Assembly: GCA_910589415.1 (NCBI GenBank)
Contig: OU342634.1
Coordinates: 2,604,001 to 2,668,000, forward strand
Source: Malachius bipustulatus
Taxonomy: Eukaryota; Arthropoda; Insecta; Coleoptera; Melyridae
Reading direction: 5' to 3'
Length of the DNA stretch: 64,000 nucleotides
Shown here: in pieces, positions 21,209 to 32,859 of the stretch
Layout of the letters: each line of letters starts with the position of its first letter
Position numbering within the stretch: position 1 is the stretch's first letter
Translations under genes and position numbers: made by a program
The notes under the pieces: model-generated
What the model saw: only the letters and a program-made list of their open reading frames with translations
Database searches by the model: none
Told to the model about the DNA's origin: nothing

Positions 21209-22784
21209 TAGTACGAGAGCCCACGACCAAAACCATGTATTATCGTTTTACGGCCAAAACCGTATCAAGTCGTTAGATAAGATGATCCGGAACCCTACTA
21301 GGTGGGTGGTAACGGTCAAAAGTGTAGCAACTGTGTGGGAGGCCATTTCTGCTATGTCAAAAAAAATAGGCAGACGGTATTATCGTATTACGTCTGATAT
21401 TGAAAATGTACATAGATTTTGTCATTTTATAACGAAAATGTTTGTTTTCAGACATTTTGCGCGTAGCATATGGCCTGAGCGCATTTTTGAAAATGTCAAA
21501 AAATTTAGCCGAACTGTATTATAGCAACCCGGTTCAATTTTTTTTTAAACTTTTTTATGGCTTCCGGGATTGCTAAAATACTGTTTTCAGACATTTCCGA
21601 TGTCGCCTATAATCCCAAAAAACGAAAAGAACGTTCCGGAGTCGCCCGGCAAACGCCCTGGCGCTTGTTACAATCCTATGGCAAGAAAGGCTATTTACTT
21701 CTTACGCTCCTGTCCCTTGCATCATTACAGCGCATGCGGCAGCAGGCTATTCTGACAGTTGTAACGACGCTCACACCGCTCATTTAGATTGCTATTGTAC
21801 GATTAAGTTTAAAAAGTCATATTATGTGAAGTCATATGACTTCACATATCCCAAACAGCACAAAGTAGTCTAATAGACATCCCTCTATGTACCAACGGAC
21901 GTCCATAGGAAGTCCGTTTTTGTCCTATGGACGTGATCTGGAAAGTGATTTTGATGATGACGATGATGATTATGCGTCCGACAGTGACTAAAAACACATA
22001 CACATCTCGCATCTTGTATCTCCAAATAAACAGGTTTTTTTTTACTTTATCCCAATTTCCTTTTGTGCAATTTATTGAAGTCCTTCAACTTCCGTTCGAC
22101 GGTTTCGGGTAAGCTCTTTATTAATCATCATCAAATAATTTGGTCGCAACTTATTCATTGGCTCGTAATAACATAGACTTCAATCGCCTCAATACGATTT
22201 TTGAATAATTTCGGAGTATCGAAAAGTTGTCTGATTAGTAAGGTGCTACACTGAATTTGTCTGATATAAATTTTTCTACATCTAGACAACTTATTTTATC
22301 ACGTCTAACAATTTTCAGACGAATTGCTATGTTACCGATCGGTAAATTTTTTTAACGTTTTCAAAACGGTCTCAAAATTTAATGTGCTCACATTTTCTTC
22401 TGAAAAATGATTATTTCATATACACTGACCCAAATTCACTCGTGAAAATCATTTTCAGACGTTTTGCTATGATACTTTTTTTTTGTCTCATTTTTAATTT
22501 TTTTAAGTGGTCTCCCGGGTACACGCTACGCTAGTGGCGTCTGAAAAACTTATTTTCGATATCTTAGAGGTATCATTTAACTATATTCTGAAAATCAGAC
22601 GGATTGCTATGATACAGTTTGGTAAAATTTTTTGACATTTTTGAAAATTTGGTTAGGTCGGACGATACACGGAAAATTTCTGATATTGCGATTTTCGGGT
22701 TCAGAATAATCGAATCTATTAATTTGATGCGGTTTTGGTCGTATTGCTATGAGACAAAAATTTTGGTCGTGGGCTCTCGTACTA
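21209..22784. mobile_element. 1.58-kb non-autonomous DNA transposon with 24-bp TIRs
   Basis: Perfect 24-bp terminal inverted repeats, 21209-21232 and 22761-22784 (outer part TAGTACGAGAGCCCACGACC), flanked by TTA on both sides (21206-21208 and 22785-22787). A 3-bp TTA/TAA duplication suits PIF/Harbinger, although TA inside the TIR end leaves the boundary slightly open. The right half holds diverged subterminal repeats around TCAGACG..TTGCTATG.TAC (about 22315, 22455, 22600, 22740). Open frames inside (21282-21524, 21557-21787) show no transposase motif. Near 21935-21992 a frame ends in an acidic run, ESDFDDDDDDYASDSD, before a stop and AATAAA, perhaps a captured gene end. Confidence 0.8.
21823..21848. 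repeat. Perfect 26-bp palindrome
   Basis: TATGTGAAGTCAT followed directly by its reverse complement, with no loop, inside the 21.2-22.8 kb element. A second inverted pair, ACGTCCATAGGA/TCCTATGGACGT, follows at 21899-21910 and 21923-21934. Confidence 0.9.
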
Positions 22785-22789
22785 TTAGG

Positions 22790-24200
22790 AATGTATATTT
22801 ACTAAGGTCCTAGTCTAAGTATTAAACACTTGATAATTTTTATCATCATTTGCATTGCAGAAAGAGATGACAGGCAGTATAGATTCACCCTATGCAAGGA
22901 TGAAAGAAAATAATCAAACATATGATTTTGAAAAATGGGCATAACAGTTTCAAACCACAATACCTAGGTACCCACCTAGAAAAACTTCTTTAAATATTAT
23001 TATTATTTATTGTATTAAAATTTAAAAAATAAATATAATTATGAGAACATACATACATGTAATAAGGTAAGTCTGCGGGTTTTATTGCGGAAAAGTCACC
23101 AAAAGGAAGCGATTTAACCCTGCCCCTACCCTAAGGTGGATAACAAATTCATATTGTTTTTTTCATTTGGTACTTATTTTTGCAGAAATTTTTACTAAAA
23201 TTTCTACAAAAACATGACGTCAATAAATAAACCAAATAGCAGGCAGGTAAGTATTAGGCACTGTTAGGTTTACGGCTTAATATGGATAATCATTTATTGC
23301 TTCAGACACTGCGACGCCATTTTAACCATGTTTACGTTTGAGTTCGAGAAACAAACCACAGTAATAATAATTAAAAGTATTAATAATATCGAATTAACAG
23401 GACCCGGTGATTTTTCTACACAATTGCTTTTGCATCGACCCAGTTTAATTCCAACTCCATTATTCATTCATTCATTCACACGTGATTATGCCCCTTGAGA
23501 CTGGAGGAAGGAGGAGCTAGGCTACTGAAAAATAAAACAAAAGGTAAAGCCAAATGAGCAGTGAGGAGAGATGAGGTAAGAGGCAACGCAGAGTTTAATG
23601 TTTACTTGGGTTTTGGGTTGGAAACATAACGCTTTTTAGTACACCGTAAATAGGACGGGACAGGTAGATTCAGAACAGGGATGGTAGAAACGACCCGGTG
23701 TACGGCAACGTGGTCGTGTATAAATACTATTACGTATAATAATGTAAACCTTGTTGCCAAACCTTGTCTTAAAAAGGAACTTAGACGGGTTGCAGGGTGT
23801 TTAAGTTTTGAAAATTTTGTTTAATTTTCTATTTTTGGAACAATAAAACATTGATGATACGCCAACTTGTTTGTAGAAATTTATGAAAGAATCAATGCAA
23901 CCTATAAAAGGTTTTCCGCCTATTAATTTTTTTATTAAAGCTACTAATTGATTTTTTCTTTCACGGTATATCTTCCCAATTTATTGAAAGTTCCTAATCC
24001 TTCTTTGTTATATCTACCGACATAACTATTTTAAGTTATTATTTTTGAAAATTGTTTTGGCGGATAGTCTAGTTTGAAGTATTAATAAAATTTAACATTC
24101 GACATGAGCAGTTATAGCAATAATTGATTTATTTATCATTAAGTTTTTATTGAAATATCTTATAATAAAGCAATAGTAATTGTGGTTTGTGGTTTAAATC
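22790..24200. other. No recognisable gene
   Basis: A+T-rich sequence. A CAGGGTGTTTAAG at 23793 resembles the left end of the CAGGGTG foldback families, but no matching right end is clear. Confidence 0.4.
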
Positions 24201-24202
24201 GG

Positions 24203-24272
24203 TCGACATAGGGAACCTGTATTACCGACACTGACGTTTGTTAGTGTCGGCAATGCAGGTTCCCTAGGTCGA
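24203..24272. repeat. 70-nt near-perfect hairpin (MITE remnant or pre-miRNA-like)
   Basis: Arms 24203-24234 and 24241-24272 pair over 32 positions with four differences, two of which become G-U pairs in RNA; the loop is about 6 nt. The arm string TGTATTACCGACACTGA recurs at about 48913-48929, so it belongs to a repeated family and is more likely a collapsed TIR pair than a miRNA gene. Confidence 0.75.
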
Positions 24273-24538
24273 AATTTTTACAGTGCCCTCATGATGCAGG
24301 GGTAGGTGTCACTAAGCTATTTTCTAATTAATTAGTTGACTTCGCTGTTTTGTTGTCAAAATTAATTTTCTAATAATAGGTAGGTACTTAATTTGTCATT
24401 AATAATTATTGAACGTTTAGTTTTAAGTAATTTCAACTTCAAGTTACATGCACTCAACGTACTATCGGTAGATAGTTTTGTTGTGTGCATAGTTAAATAG
24501 ACATTTATAATACTTACCTTAAGTTGCAACAAGTAAAC

Positions 24539-24720
24539 ATGTCTGGAAAAATATGTGTTATGTATGAGCGGTTGCTCGAACTATGGAATGTTAAACATGT
24601 CCAGATCTTCTCTCAGTTTTTCAAGGAATATCTAAAGAACTACACGAAATGGGCTATAATAATATCGACGAGTGTCAAAATTTTGAAAAAGTGAGGAGTG
24701 TTGAACGTGTGGTTATTGTA
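24539..24720 (+). pseudogene. Myb/SANT-like DNA-binding domain remnant
   Basis: ATG at 24539 opens MSGKICVMYERLLELWNVKH, which has the first-helix LLELW pattern of trihelix/MADF-like Myb domains. In another frame the same stretch continues as VFQGISKELHEMGYNNIDEC followed by QNFEKVRS (about 24613-24690), matching the typical ISKEL.EMGYN.s.eqC..K...L. layout. A single frame change separates the halves. Such domains are carried by PIF/Harbinger-type transposons and by many host-domesticated genes. No partner transposase is visible nearby, so this is an orphan fragment. Confidence 0.6.
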
Positions 24721-24739
24721 AAAACAGTAGTTATTGTTA

Positions 24740-27225
24740 ATAAACATATTGAAAATTTGGTTGTATATTATTGTATTACTTATTCATAATCCCAAATTTC
24801 ATCCGTCTACTTAATTTTAAGAGTTTTTCTATTCAGTGTTGATTTTTAAAACTTCCGCCTTCTTTCACCAAATAAGTATCCTTTAGTGTCACCAACATAC
24901 GTTTGGCGGCGCTGCTGAAGTTTTCGTTCATCGACATAATGCATTTTTGGATAGGTAAAGAAGTGTTCGGTGTCGATAGTTCAGCGTACCTTTTACAACC
25001 AAATGTTCTCGGATTTCAGTCGACTTAAGTCAACATTATCATAGCACAAAATTCTCATTTGATTATAACAACTTAAACCGCTGAAGCAATTTTGATTAAA
25101 TTTGGTTTGATGTTATATGGTTTTGTGGAACAAAAAGTACAATACCAAAATTACTCATGACGCTAGTTCATTGGCGTAAATCATGGTTTTCTTAGGTTTC
25201 GCACCATGTGATATTCATCGCCAATGGCATTAAAAAATTTTAAATACACAAATTAATCGACCAATTTTCTACAAAAATGGTAAAATAAATGATAAAAGTC
25301 GCTTAATCTTATCGTTTAGAAGAAAATCGCTTTTGAATGTTGGAATCAAAATAAATGTATTAATTATTATTGTAATCAAAATGTATAAAAACATCACCGC
25401 ATAATAAGTAGTTGCCATGGTATCAGGTAGGTATCTAATGTAAGTAATTGTGTATTGGCAAATTTGTCATTAGATTTTCTAATTTAGTGGGAAAACTTTA
25501 ATTTGCTACTTAATTTTTTCAAGTCCTTTTTTGATTTCCTAATCTACATAGGATAATAAACTTAATTTGCATTTTAAACATTGTAATACCATTTTCTTCT
25601 TATCTTAGTTTTACCTTCTACCTTCTACCTAGTTATGTACTATCGTTTTAATAATATGTAGTTTAAAGTGACTAAAAGTTAAAGTGGTTTTAATTTTTAT
25701 TATAAAACCAGCCCACAATTTCTTTCCATACTGCAACGAAGTCCACTTTACTTTTCGTAATTAGCTTTACAATAATTCATAGCAATTATTTTCAAGTTTA
25801 TAAATATTTACAATAACAACGACAATAACCTTAAAATAAATTAACCACTCCTTCTTAATCCACTTCTGTCTTCTGTCTCAATTCACTACACACTTGTCAC
25901 TTTCAAACACCCTCATCATTGATATTAGCTACCTTTTTAATATCAATTCAGTTTTTTTCATGCGCTCTTTGCGGAGATCTTAGGATTGAGCGAAGTTTTT
26001 TGCTTTTAATTTCCCCACACTTGTCTTGAAACATCCATAGCGAGTTTTTCATCGTAAATGGCCTCTTTTCTCGAAAACCGCCCACGTTAGTAATTATGAC
26101 CAAGAGTACTTTTGTGTATAGAAAATATTGGCCGTTGAAAATGCGCTTTAATTTAAATGGTCAACTCGTCCAGTGTCGTTGATACTAGGGGCAAAAAACT
26201 CATGCAATTCTAAAATCTCCGCCACTGACATATGAAAAAAAAATACATTGAAAAAATAGCTAACATCAATGATAAGACATGTACAAAAACTTCTGTATCT
26301 CAATTTGAGTTCTGTTCTCAAATGGTTCCTGAAATGCCTTCAGAAGACTAGAAAAAATAATCTTTTTTGACACCCTTTATGTATGTACGTAACTCAAAAA
26401 TGGTGCATTTGCGGACACACGTTAATGTGAATTTTTTTGTTTATTTTTGACCATGAATCAGTCTTTAAAGTTTTTCGTAATATTAAATATAGATATGGTT
26501 TGTCCAGTGAGTGTTATCCGCTGCGATGCCACACTAATCCTGACTAAACAATTTCATTTAATTTGATTTGATTCGTACACTTATTTCTAAGTGGAACCAG
26601 ATGTGGTATCGCAGTTCGCGTCAGTGGCGTGTGTTGAGGAATAATGAATATCCTACAAATATATTATTTCGACAAGTTATTGACGAAGTAGAGCCTTGAA
26701 ACTTTTTGATAACAAAAAAATATAATACATCAAGTAAGTAAGAATGATAATATTATTATAATCATGATTAGAAATATCATGCATTAGCCTACCTGCTGGG
26801 TGGCGTTTGAAGAAAGTATACGACCTCCGTTTTTTTTCTGCAGTAAAATATTATAGCAATTTAGTTTTTCAGCAAAAACGTTTTTCTGACAATACGTCCC
26901 AATTTAACTCGATTGGCTATGCAATGCAACTTATCCTTACTTATCACAAGGGACAACACTCACTGGACAAACCATATATTATCCTTTATTTTAAATTTTT
27001 AACTAACCGGGTGTCTGCTTAAGGCTGGTCACTGGGCATATCTCGGAAACTAATGGACCTAGAACCTCAAAATAAAAAATTTCCAGGCATATTTTGATTC
27101 ATCCTTAATTCATCTATACGAGTATATGACATGTCCAATTTAAAGAATCATCAATCGAGGCTCCAAGCAGTCAGTGCTTGCCCGTACTGATGGTATTGTT
27201 ACTAGAAATAATTAAACTGTGAGTT
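24740..27225. other. No recognisable gene
   Basis: A+T-rich with scattered repeat ends: CGCCACTGAC at 26221, TGACACCCTTTATG at about 26367, and CAGTGGCGT at about 26624. The frame at 26807-27022 has no recognised domain. Confidence 0.4.
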
Positions 27226-27231
27226 TTATCT

Positions 27232-27690
27232 TTATTTAGCCAGTACAGTATTCGAGTATTTAATCAGCTCCGAAACACTCACCCCGGAGCAGGAAAAGGA
27301 CGTGTCGTCCGCAAAGAGCACAACCCCACACTTCTCGTGCATATAGTAGCAAAGATCATTGATATATTTATATGACGAACAGTAGCGGTCCCAGAACAGA
27401 GCCCCGAGGAACACCATGTTCAATTTTTTTTAACCTGGGACTATTCCCACCCATACAAACAGACTCTTGTCTATGACTCAAGTAGGATTTATACAAACTC
27501 AAAGGCACACCTCTCACGCCATAACATTGAAGCTTCTGTGAAAGATCCTATGGAAGACACAGTCAAAGGCCTTCGAAAGATCGCACATAGTCATTAATGA
27601 ATGTTTACGCTCCTCCAAGCCCCGTACCTCGCTTTCCACAACCTCCAGAAGAGCTCTGACTGTCGCCTTATTCTTACGAAAGCAAAATTA
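27232..27690 (-). pseudogene. LINE reverse transcriptase fragment (CR1/jockey-like)
   Basis: Minus strand, high to low coordinates: ATVRALLEVVES then LMTMCDLSKAFDCVFHRI (about 27535-27660), RLKKIEHGVPRGSVLGPLLF in shifted frames (about 27380-27435), YINDLCYYMHEKCGVVLFAD with the active-site FADDTSFSC (about 27290-27320), then ELIKYSNTVLAK to a stop at 27232. SKAFDCV, G-V-P-R-G-S-V-L-G-P and FADD are RT blocks A to C. At least two frameshifts. No endonuclease or 3' tail seen. Different from the LINE at 7.3-8.7 kb. Confidence 0.82.
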
Positions 27691-27699
27691 GTAAGGATG

Positions 27700-30010
27700 T
27701 AATAATTTACACTTTTAAAAATAGTTGTCATCAAAATGATCTTGCATTTTTCATGGGTCTCGGAGGTAGAAGCGGTTTCATAACACCGATATTCTACTAC
27801 ACAGTTTGGTAGAATAGAACGCATTACAAGCTGTTTTCCTGCTACCTCTTCTTATATACTACACATGCTACACATGCTACATAGTGCCGCTATGTACAGC
27901 AGGACTTTCTTATGCACAATGCACATAAACCTATCCTTGCAGTAGGAGGATGATTTTCTTTCAGCAGAGCGAATAAAATATGGAAACCAGAGAACTACAA
28001 ACGACATTAATTCGTCTGAAAAAAAATTATAATGTAACCAGTTAATCATACAGAAAAACTTGAGAGCAATTTTTTGACAATGAATTTTTTTAAATGAATT
28101 AAATTTTTTATTTAATTTAAATCATATAATTTTAATTTGAAATTTCGTTTCTTACAGACGTCTCTATATGTATATAAATTAATTAATAAAAAAGTGGCAA
28201 GACTATAAATTAATTAAAGGCGTTTATACATTTTTGTGTTTTTAAAAAATCTAATATGTTGAATAATTTTTGGTTCAGTTTTCATAATTCCTATGTAATA
28301 TAATCCTGTATCATAGAATTTCTTTGCCAGTTTAAGTGACGAGAATCATGAATCTTCAACCACAATTCTGTAGGAACCATATAGGTACCACGGACGAGGA
28401 AGTCACAATGTTTGTATGTTGTAGCAGTTCTTGCACCGAGGTGCCTATTCCATTGTTTTTGTTGCATGTTTGCATAACTTCTCTTCCTTCCGTTATTTCT
28501 ATTCCAATCATTATTCCATACTAATATGATACACAGGGTGAAGGGTGATTCACACTCGATGCTACCTTACACGTTTGCGGGAAAAGAGAAATGGGATTTT
28601 TCCAAAAAATTTGGTTACTTTGAATAATTGGTTCTGCTCAATTTTTCTAAAATACTTTTAAATTTCTGGCACTTCACTTCCGGTTATACCGGAAATAGGT
28701 AGCTACCATCCTTTTTAATGAAATGCCCTATTATTACATTTACAAATTACTATACAAATATCCAATAAGAAGAATGGTTTTTAGAGTTGGAATTTAAAGT
28801 GAGTATCAACAAGTGAAAATCTCAAATTTTCAAACTTCAAAGTTTACAACAAAAATCGCTCTAGATAGAGGAAAATAGCTTACATGTTAATTAGTAGGTA
28901 CATCTTGAATTTTCATGCATGTGGTATCCCATTATGTAGTTTATATTTTTATACAGGGTGAGGAAAAAATAATAATTTTTGGCTGATAATTTTCAAAATA
29001 CTATTACCAGAATTACCTGCCCTCTATATATCCTTTATAACATTTTTGTCTCGCTGGAAGGCCCTTTATTGTTCTATCATTAAGACTTCACAAATTGAAC
29101 AGTCCTGGGAATGGTCATGCAGTTTTACCTTGAATTATTTAAATAAATTTAATTGTTTCAAATCATGTTTATTGCCAATATTTCATCCATAAATGATCAA
29201 ATTGGTGGTTCACTCCAATAATATAAATTTTTATAATTATAGCTATTTATATATTCACGATTTATTTATTAATGAGGAAACTTCAAGCTATATTAATGTT
29301 ATTATTAAAAAGGCTGAAGACAAAAATGTGAGAAGGTGCGTGGAGGGAAGACCGGAAAAGTTTAATATGGTTGGAAATTTATCAGGAGTTGCGGAAGTTT
29401 TTTCGTGAATGGAAATGAGAATATGTTGACCACAATTAGGAATGGAATTGTGTTTTCTGTTTACTTATCTTCTTATTTACAACTTATATTTACAATAACT
29501 TTCTTGAATTGCTCGGCTAGGATTATAGGTACTTTGTTAATTTCCTTGTAAAAATAAATGTTGCCCAACTGCCCCAGGAAAATAATATGAAACTAAACCT
29601 ATTTAAAAATGCTTAATAATATATGATGTGCAAATAATTATAATTCAAAAATATTATCTCTTAATTATCTCTTGAAAATAAATTTTGACAATCTACTGAA
29701 ATTTTAAAAGTAAAAAAAGTAAGTAAATCTAACATAAATAATTTGAATAAATATCAAGTATTTTGTAGAATTCACTATTGTTTTGTCAAAAACGGCATTG
29801 GCAGTATTTTCCATCAAGTCAAACATACGGCTTTTATTCGCGAAGCAGGGCTTCAAAAACCTTCAAAATTTTGATGATCAAAAACTCGAATTTAAGTACT
29901 ACATGTGGTACTTTAAATGTAAAAAAATATCTCCAATTAATTGCAAAACTACGCACAATCGATCGGGCTAAATATGGACTTATGGGAAAATTATTTCCTA
30001 AAAAAACGTA
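27700..30010. other. No recognisable gene; single CAGGGTG ends
   Basis: CAGGGTGAAGGGTG at 28534 and CAGGGTGAGG at 28954 (preceded by TA) look like unpaired ends of foldback-type elements. Part around 28675-28700 (CCGGTTATACCGGAAATAG) is echoed at 48693 (GGTTACACCGGAAATAG), so a shared repeat is likely. No coding domain. Confidence 0.4.
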
Positions 30011-30013
30011 ATA

Positions 30014-30852
30014 CGGGGTGTCCCATTTTAATGTCCCACCCCGGATAACTTTTGTCAGTGACCTTGAATCAAAAATTGTTTGGTACAAAAGTTGTACAAC
30101 TTGGAGGGGGACATTCGATGGCACTAATACTTTTGACCTTGGGTACAAGGTTCAAGGTCAACTTTGTTTTTTTAAATGGAACTTCCTATTTTTGACATCG
30201 GCAATCGATTGCGCGTGAAAAAATATGAGACCTTTGTCTGAACTTTTTTTCTGAAAACGCAAATTTTCTCAATTAATTTTGGCTTCAAAATTGAAAATTT
30301 AAAAATTTTTGAATTTTCAACTCGAGAATGGTGAGGTTTAGAAGAGGACCACAAGTTAGATTTTTCATCAAGAAAAGTTTAATTATTCCTTTGGTACAAG
30401 CAGCTCAAAATTAACGAAAACTCTGTTCTCAGCGCCTGTGTTCAAAAAAATTCGTGACGGTTCCTTGCACAAATCCAAGCACATTTTGTCTCTTTCGGAT
30501 TTTCTTAGAACGCTACCATTCTCGAGTTAAAAATTCACAAAGCTTAAAAAATTTAATTTTGGCAGCTGCATAAGTCGATTAAATTTGCGTTTTCAGAAAT
30601 TAAAGTTTCAGACAAAAGTCTCATATTTTTTCACGCGCAATCGATTGCCGATGTCAAAAATAGGAAGTTCCATTTAAAAAAACAAAGTTGACTTTGAATG
30701 ACCTTGAACCTTATACCCAAGGTCAAAAGTATTAGTGCCATCGAATGTCATATGTCCCCCTCCAAGTTGTACAACTTTTGTACCAAACAATTTTTGATTC
30801 AAGGTCACTGACAAAAGTTATCCGGGGTGGGACATTAAAATGGGACAGCCTT
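30014..30852. mobile_element. 839-bp palindromic foldback element
   Basis: Long inverted arms: about 30014-30340 pairs with about 30525-30852 (outer string GTGTCCCATTTTAATGTCCC, inner strings CATCGGCAATCGATTGCGCG and CTCGAGAATGGT). TA flanks at 30012-30013 and 30853-30854. No coding capacity. The loop, about 30345-30520, is unique. Confidence 0.88.
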
Positions 30853-30855
30853 TAT

Positions 30856-31610
30856 AGTCGTGTATGTCCGAATAGTGAACAGTCTTCTGTTGGTTTACAC
30901 TTTGAAATTAATTTATTTATTTAATTTTTATTTTTTAATTAAATCTTAGTGTGTCTCGACACTAATTATTATTATAGACACTATATTACAATATGAAAAT
31001 GTAATAATAATAATTGACGCTGTTTCACATTTTAAAATTTACGTTTTTTGGAATATCTTTAGGAATATCTGGTCGACTTTCAATTGTTTTTCTGTTTTCA
31101 CTACTGTAAGTAATATGCGGCAAAAATTCTTCATTTTTGCTAATTTAACCTAGGTACCTACTTCGTAGCTCCAAGAAGAACATACGTATTCACCTCATGC
31201 CCATGGAGACATTGATACTTTGATCCCTATAACCAGTTGAATAACGTATTTAACTTTCTATTTCAGCAATTTTAACCGAGGGCTGATTTCCATATGATCT
31301 GTGTCTGTGCGAGGTCTTTTTATTTTACACTAGTGTAAAAAAAAAAAATTAGCCAGACAGTAGCATCAGGGGTATAGGAAAAAGGACAAAATCTTTAAAT
31401 TTATAAATCTATTTATTGACATAGACAAAGGAAATCCACTTAACCGAATGAGAAGAACGTATATCCCATGCAAACAAACCAAAAAATTGGCGTTTTTTCA
31501 TTAGTTTGCCATTGGCGTCGGTAGAAAGTTGGTGACAATTGATATATTTCTATATCCATTTTAGGGTACATTTTCTAAGAAATTGAACTGAAATTTTGAC
31601 AAGCGACGAC
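30856..31610. other. No recognisable gene
   Basis: A+T-rich spacer between two foldback elements; nothing supported. Confidence 0.4.
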
Positions 31611-31612
31611 TA

Positions 31613-32459
31613 CATGGTGTCCGTTTTTCGAGGCTAACCATGGACCATGGGTATCTCGCTTATCAGTAGAGATACGAGATCGGTTAATTCGGGCAAAGTT
31701 GCGTATTTTATGCCGAGTAATAATCTGAAAAAAAAAATCAGGATATTTTCAGTCGTTGCTGAAATATCATGAAAAAACTGAAAAATCCAGATTTTTAATT
31801 TTTGCCATATATCTTTTTCATTTTTGGAAATTAATAAATAATTTTTTTGCAGGCTACATAAGACGTTAAGAGCTATCCATATCTGACATTTCAAAAACTT
31901 TCAAAGCCAACTAGATCCCAGAGTATTCATAGTCAACTTTTGTTTTTCTTATGGCCGCCATATTGGATTTTGAAGGAAACCAAAAAAATTATCACATTAA
32001 AAAAATATTCTTCAAAATTTTCTTCTTCTTAAAAAAAAAAATTATCACCGAACGACGTCGGGCGACGTCGCAATATGACGCGACATTGCTTGACATATGG
32101 TTGAAAAAATATTGTTTTTCGAAAAAAGAAGAATAAAATTTTGAAATTTTATTCTGGGATCCAGTTGGCTTTGAAAGTTTTTGAACTGTCAGATGGATAG
32201 CTTTTAACGTTTTATGTAAGCCTAGAAAAATTATTCAATTATTTCTAAAAATAAGAAAGATATGGAAACAATAACAAATCTCGATTTTTAAGTTTTTTTC
32301 AGTTTTTTCAGGATATTTCAGCAACAATTGAAAATATTCTGAATTTTTTTCAGATTATTAATCGGCATAAAAATACGAAACTTTTTCTCCAATTTAACCG
32401 ACCTCATATCTCTACTGATAAGAGAGATACCCATGGTTATCCTCGAAAAACGGACACCC
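31613..32459. mobile_element. 847-bp palindromic foldback element
   Basis: Left end GGTGTCCGTTTTTCGAGG and right end CCTCGAAAAACGGACACC are inverted copies, and the arms extend inward past GATATTTTCAG/CTGAAAATATC-like strings to CTTTCAAAGCCAACTAGATC and its counterpart near 32150-32185. TA occurs at both borders (31611-31612 and 32460-32461). The frame at 31951-32136 is within the loop and is not a gene. Family relative at 44152. Confidence 0.85.
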
Positions 32460-32462
32460 TAC

Positions 32463-32746
32463 ATACAGGTATCCCAGACTTAATTGACCAGACCATATAT
32501 CTCATATACAGGTTTAATAATCTACCGAATAAAGGGGATTTAAAATTGAGAATATGTACAGGGTGTTATTCATTGTTGGTAAGGGCTGTAACTTAGGGGA
32601 TGTTGAAGTGCGGGTTGTTTTCATGCTGTCATGTTATAGAGCATCAAAAATTATAATGAAATTCCCTTTATTCGGTTTCGGTTCTATTATCTCAACCTGT
32701 AGGTTTAATGAGATATGGTCTGGTCAACTAAGTTTGGGATGTAGGC
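32463..32746. mobile_element. Short foldback element adjoining the previous one
   Basis: Arms about 32463-32542 and 32652-32746 pair (TTGACCAGACCATAT / ATATGGTCTGGTCAA, ACCGAATAAAGG / CCTTTATTCGG). The loop contains a TACAGGGTGTTATTC string at 32556, possibly an end of yet another insertion. Confidence 0.75.
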
Positions 32747-32859
32747 ATTAATCGAAAAAATTCAAATATTCAAAATTGCGCCAATTAGTCATAAATAATG
32801 CAGTGATTTAGGGATTGACGTGCGAGATAAGGTTTTTCATAATATTGTCTTCACAATAC

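Noticed and set aside
21282..21524. Open frames inside the 21.2-kb TIR element as transposase
   Set aside because: No DDE or HTH motif, low-complexity and repeat-derived.
23793..26380. A single large element between CAGGGTGTTTAAG (23793) and GACACCCTTTATG (26368) carrying the Myb/SANT fragment
   Set aside because: The two ends do not pair beyond the shared core and no TA duplication matches convincingly.
31951..32136. Frame beginning MAAILDFEGNQKN as a gene
   Set aside because: Lies in the loop of a palindromic foldback; such strings recur in MITE-like repeats.
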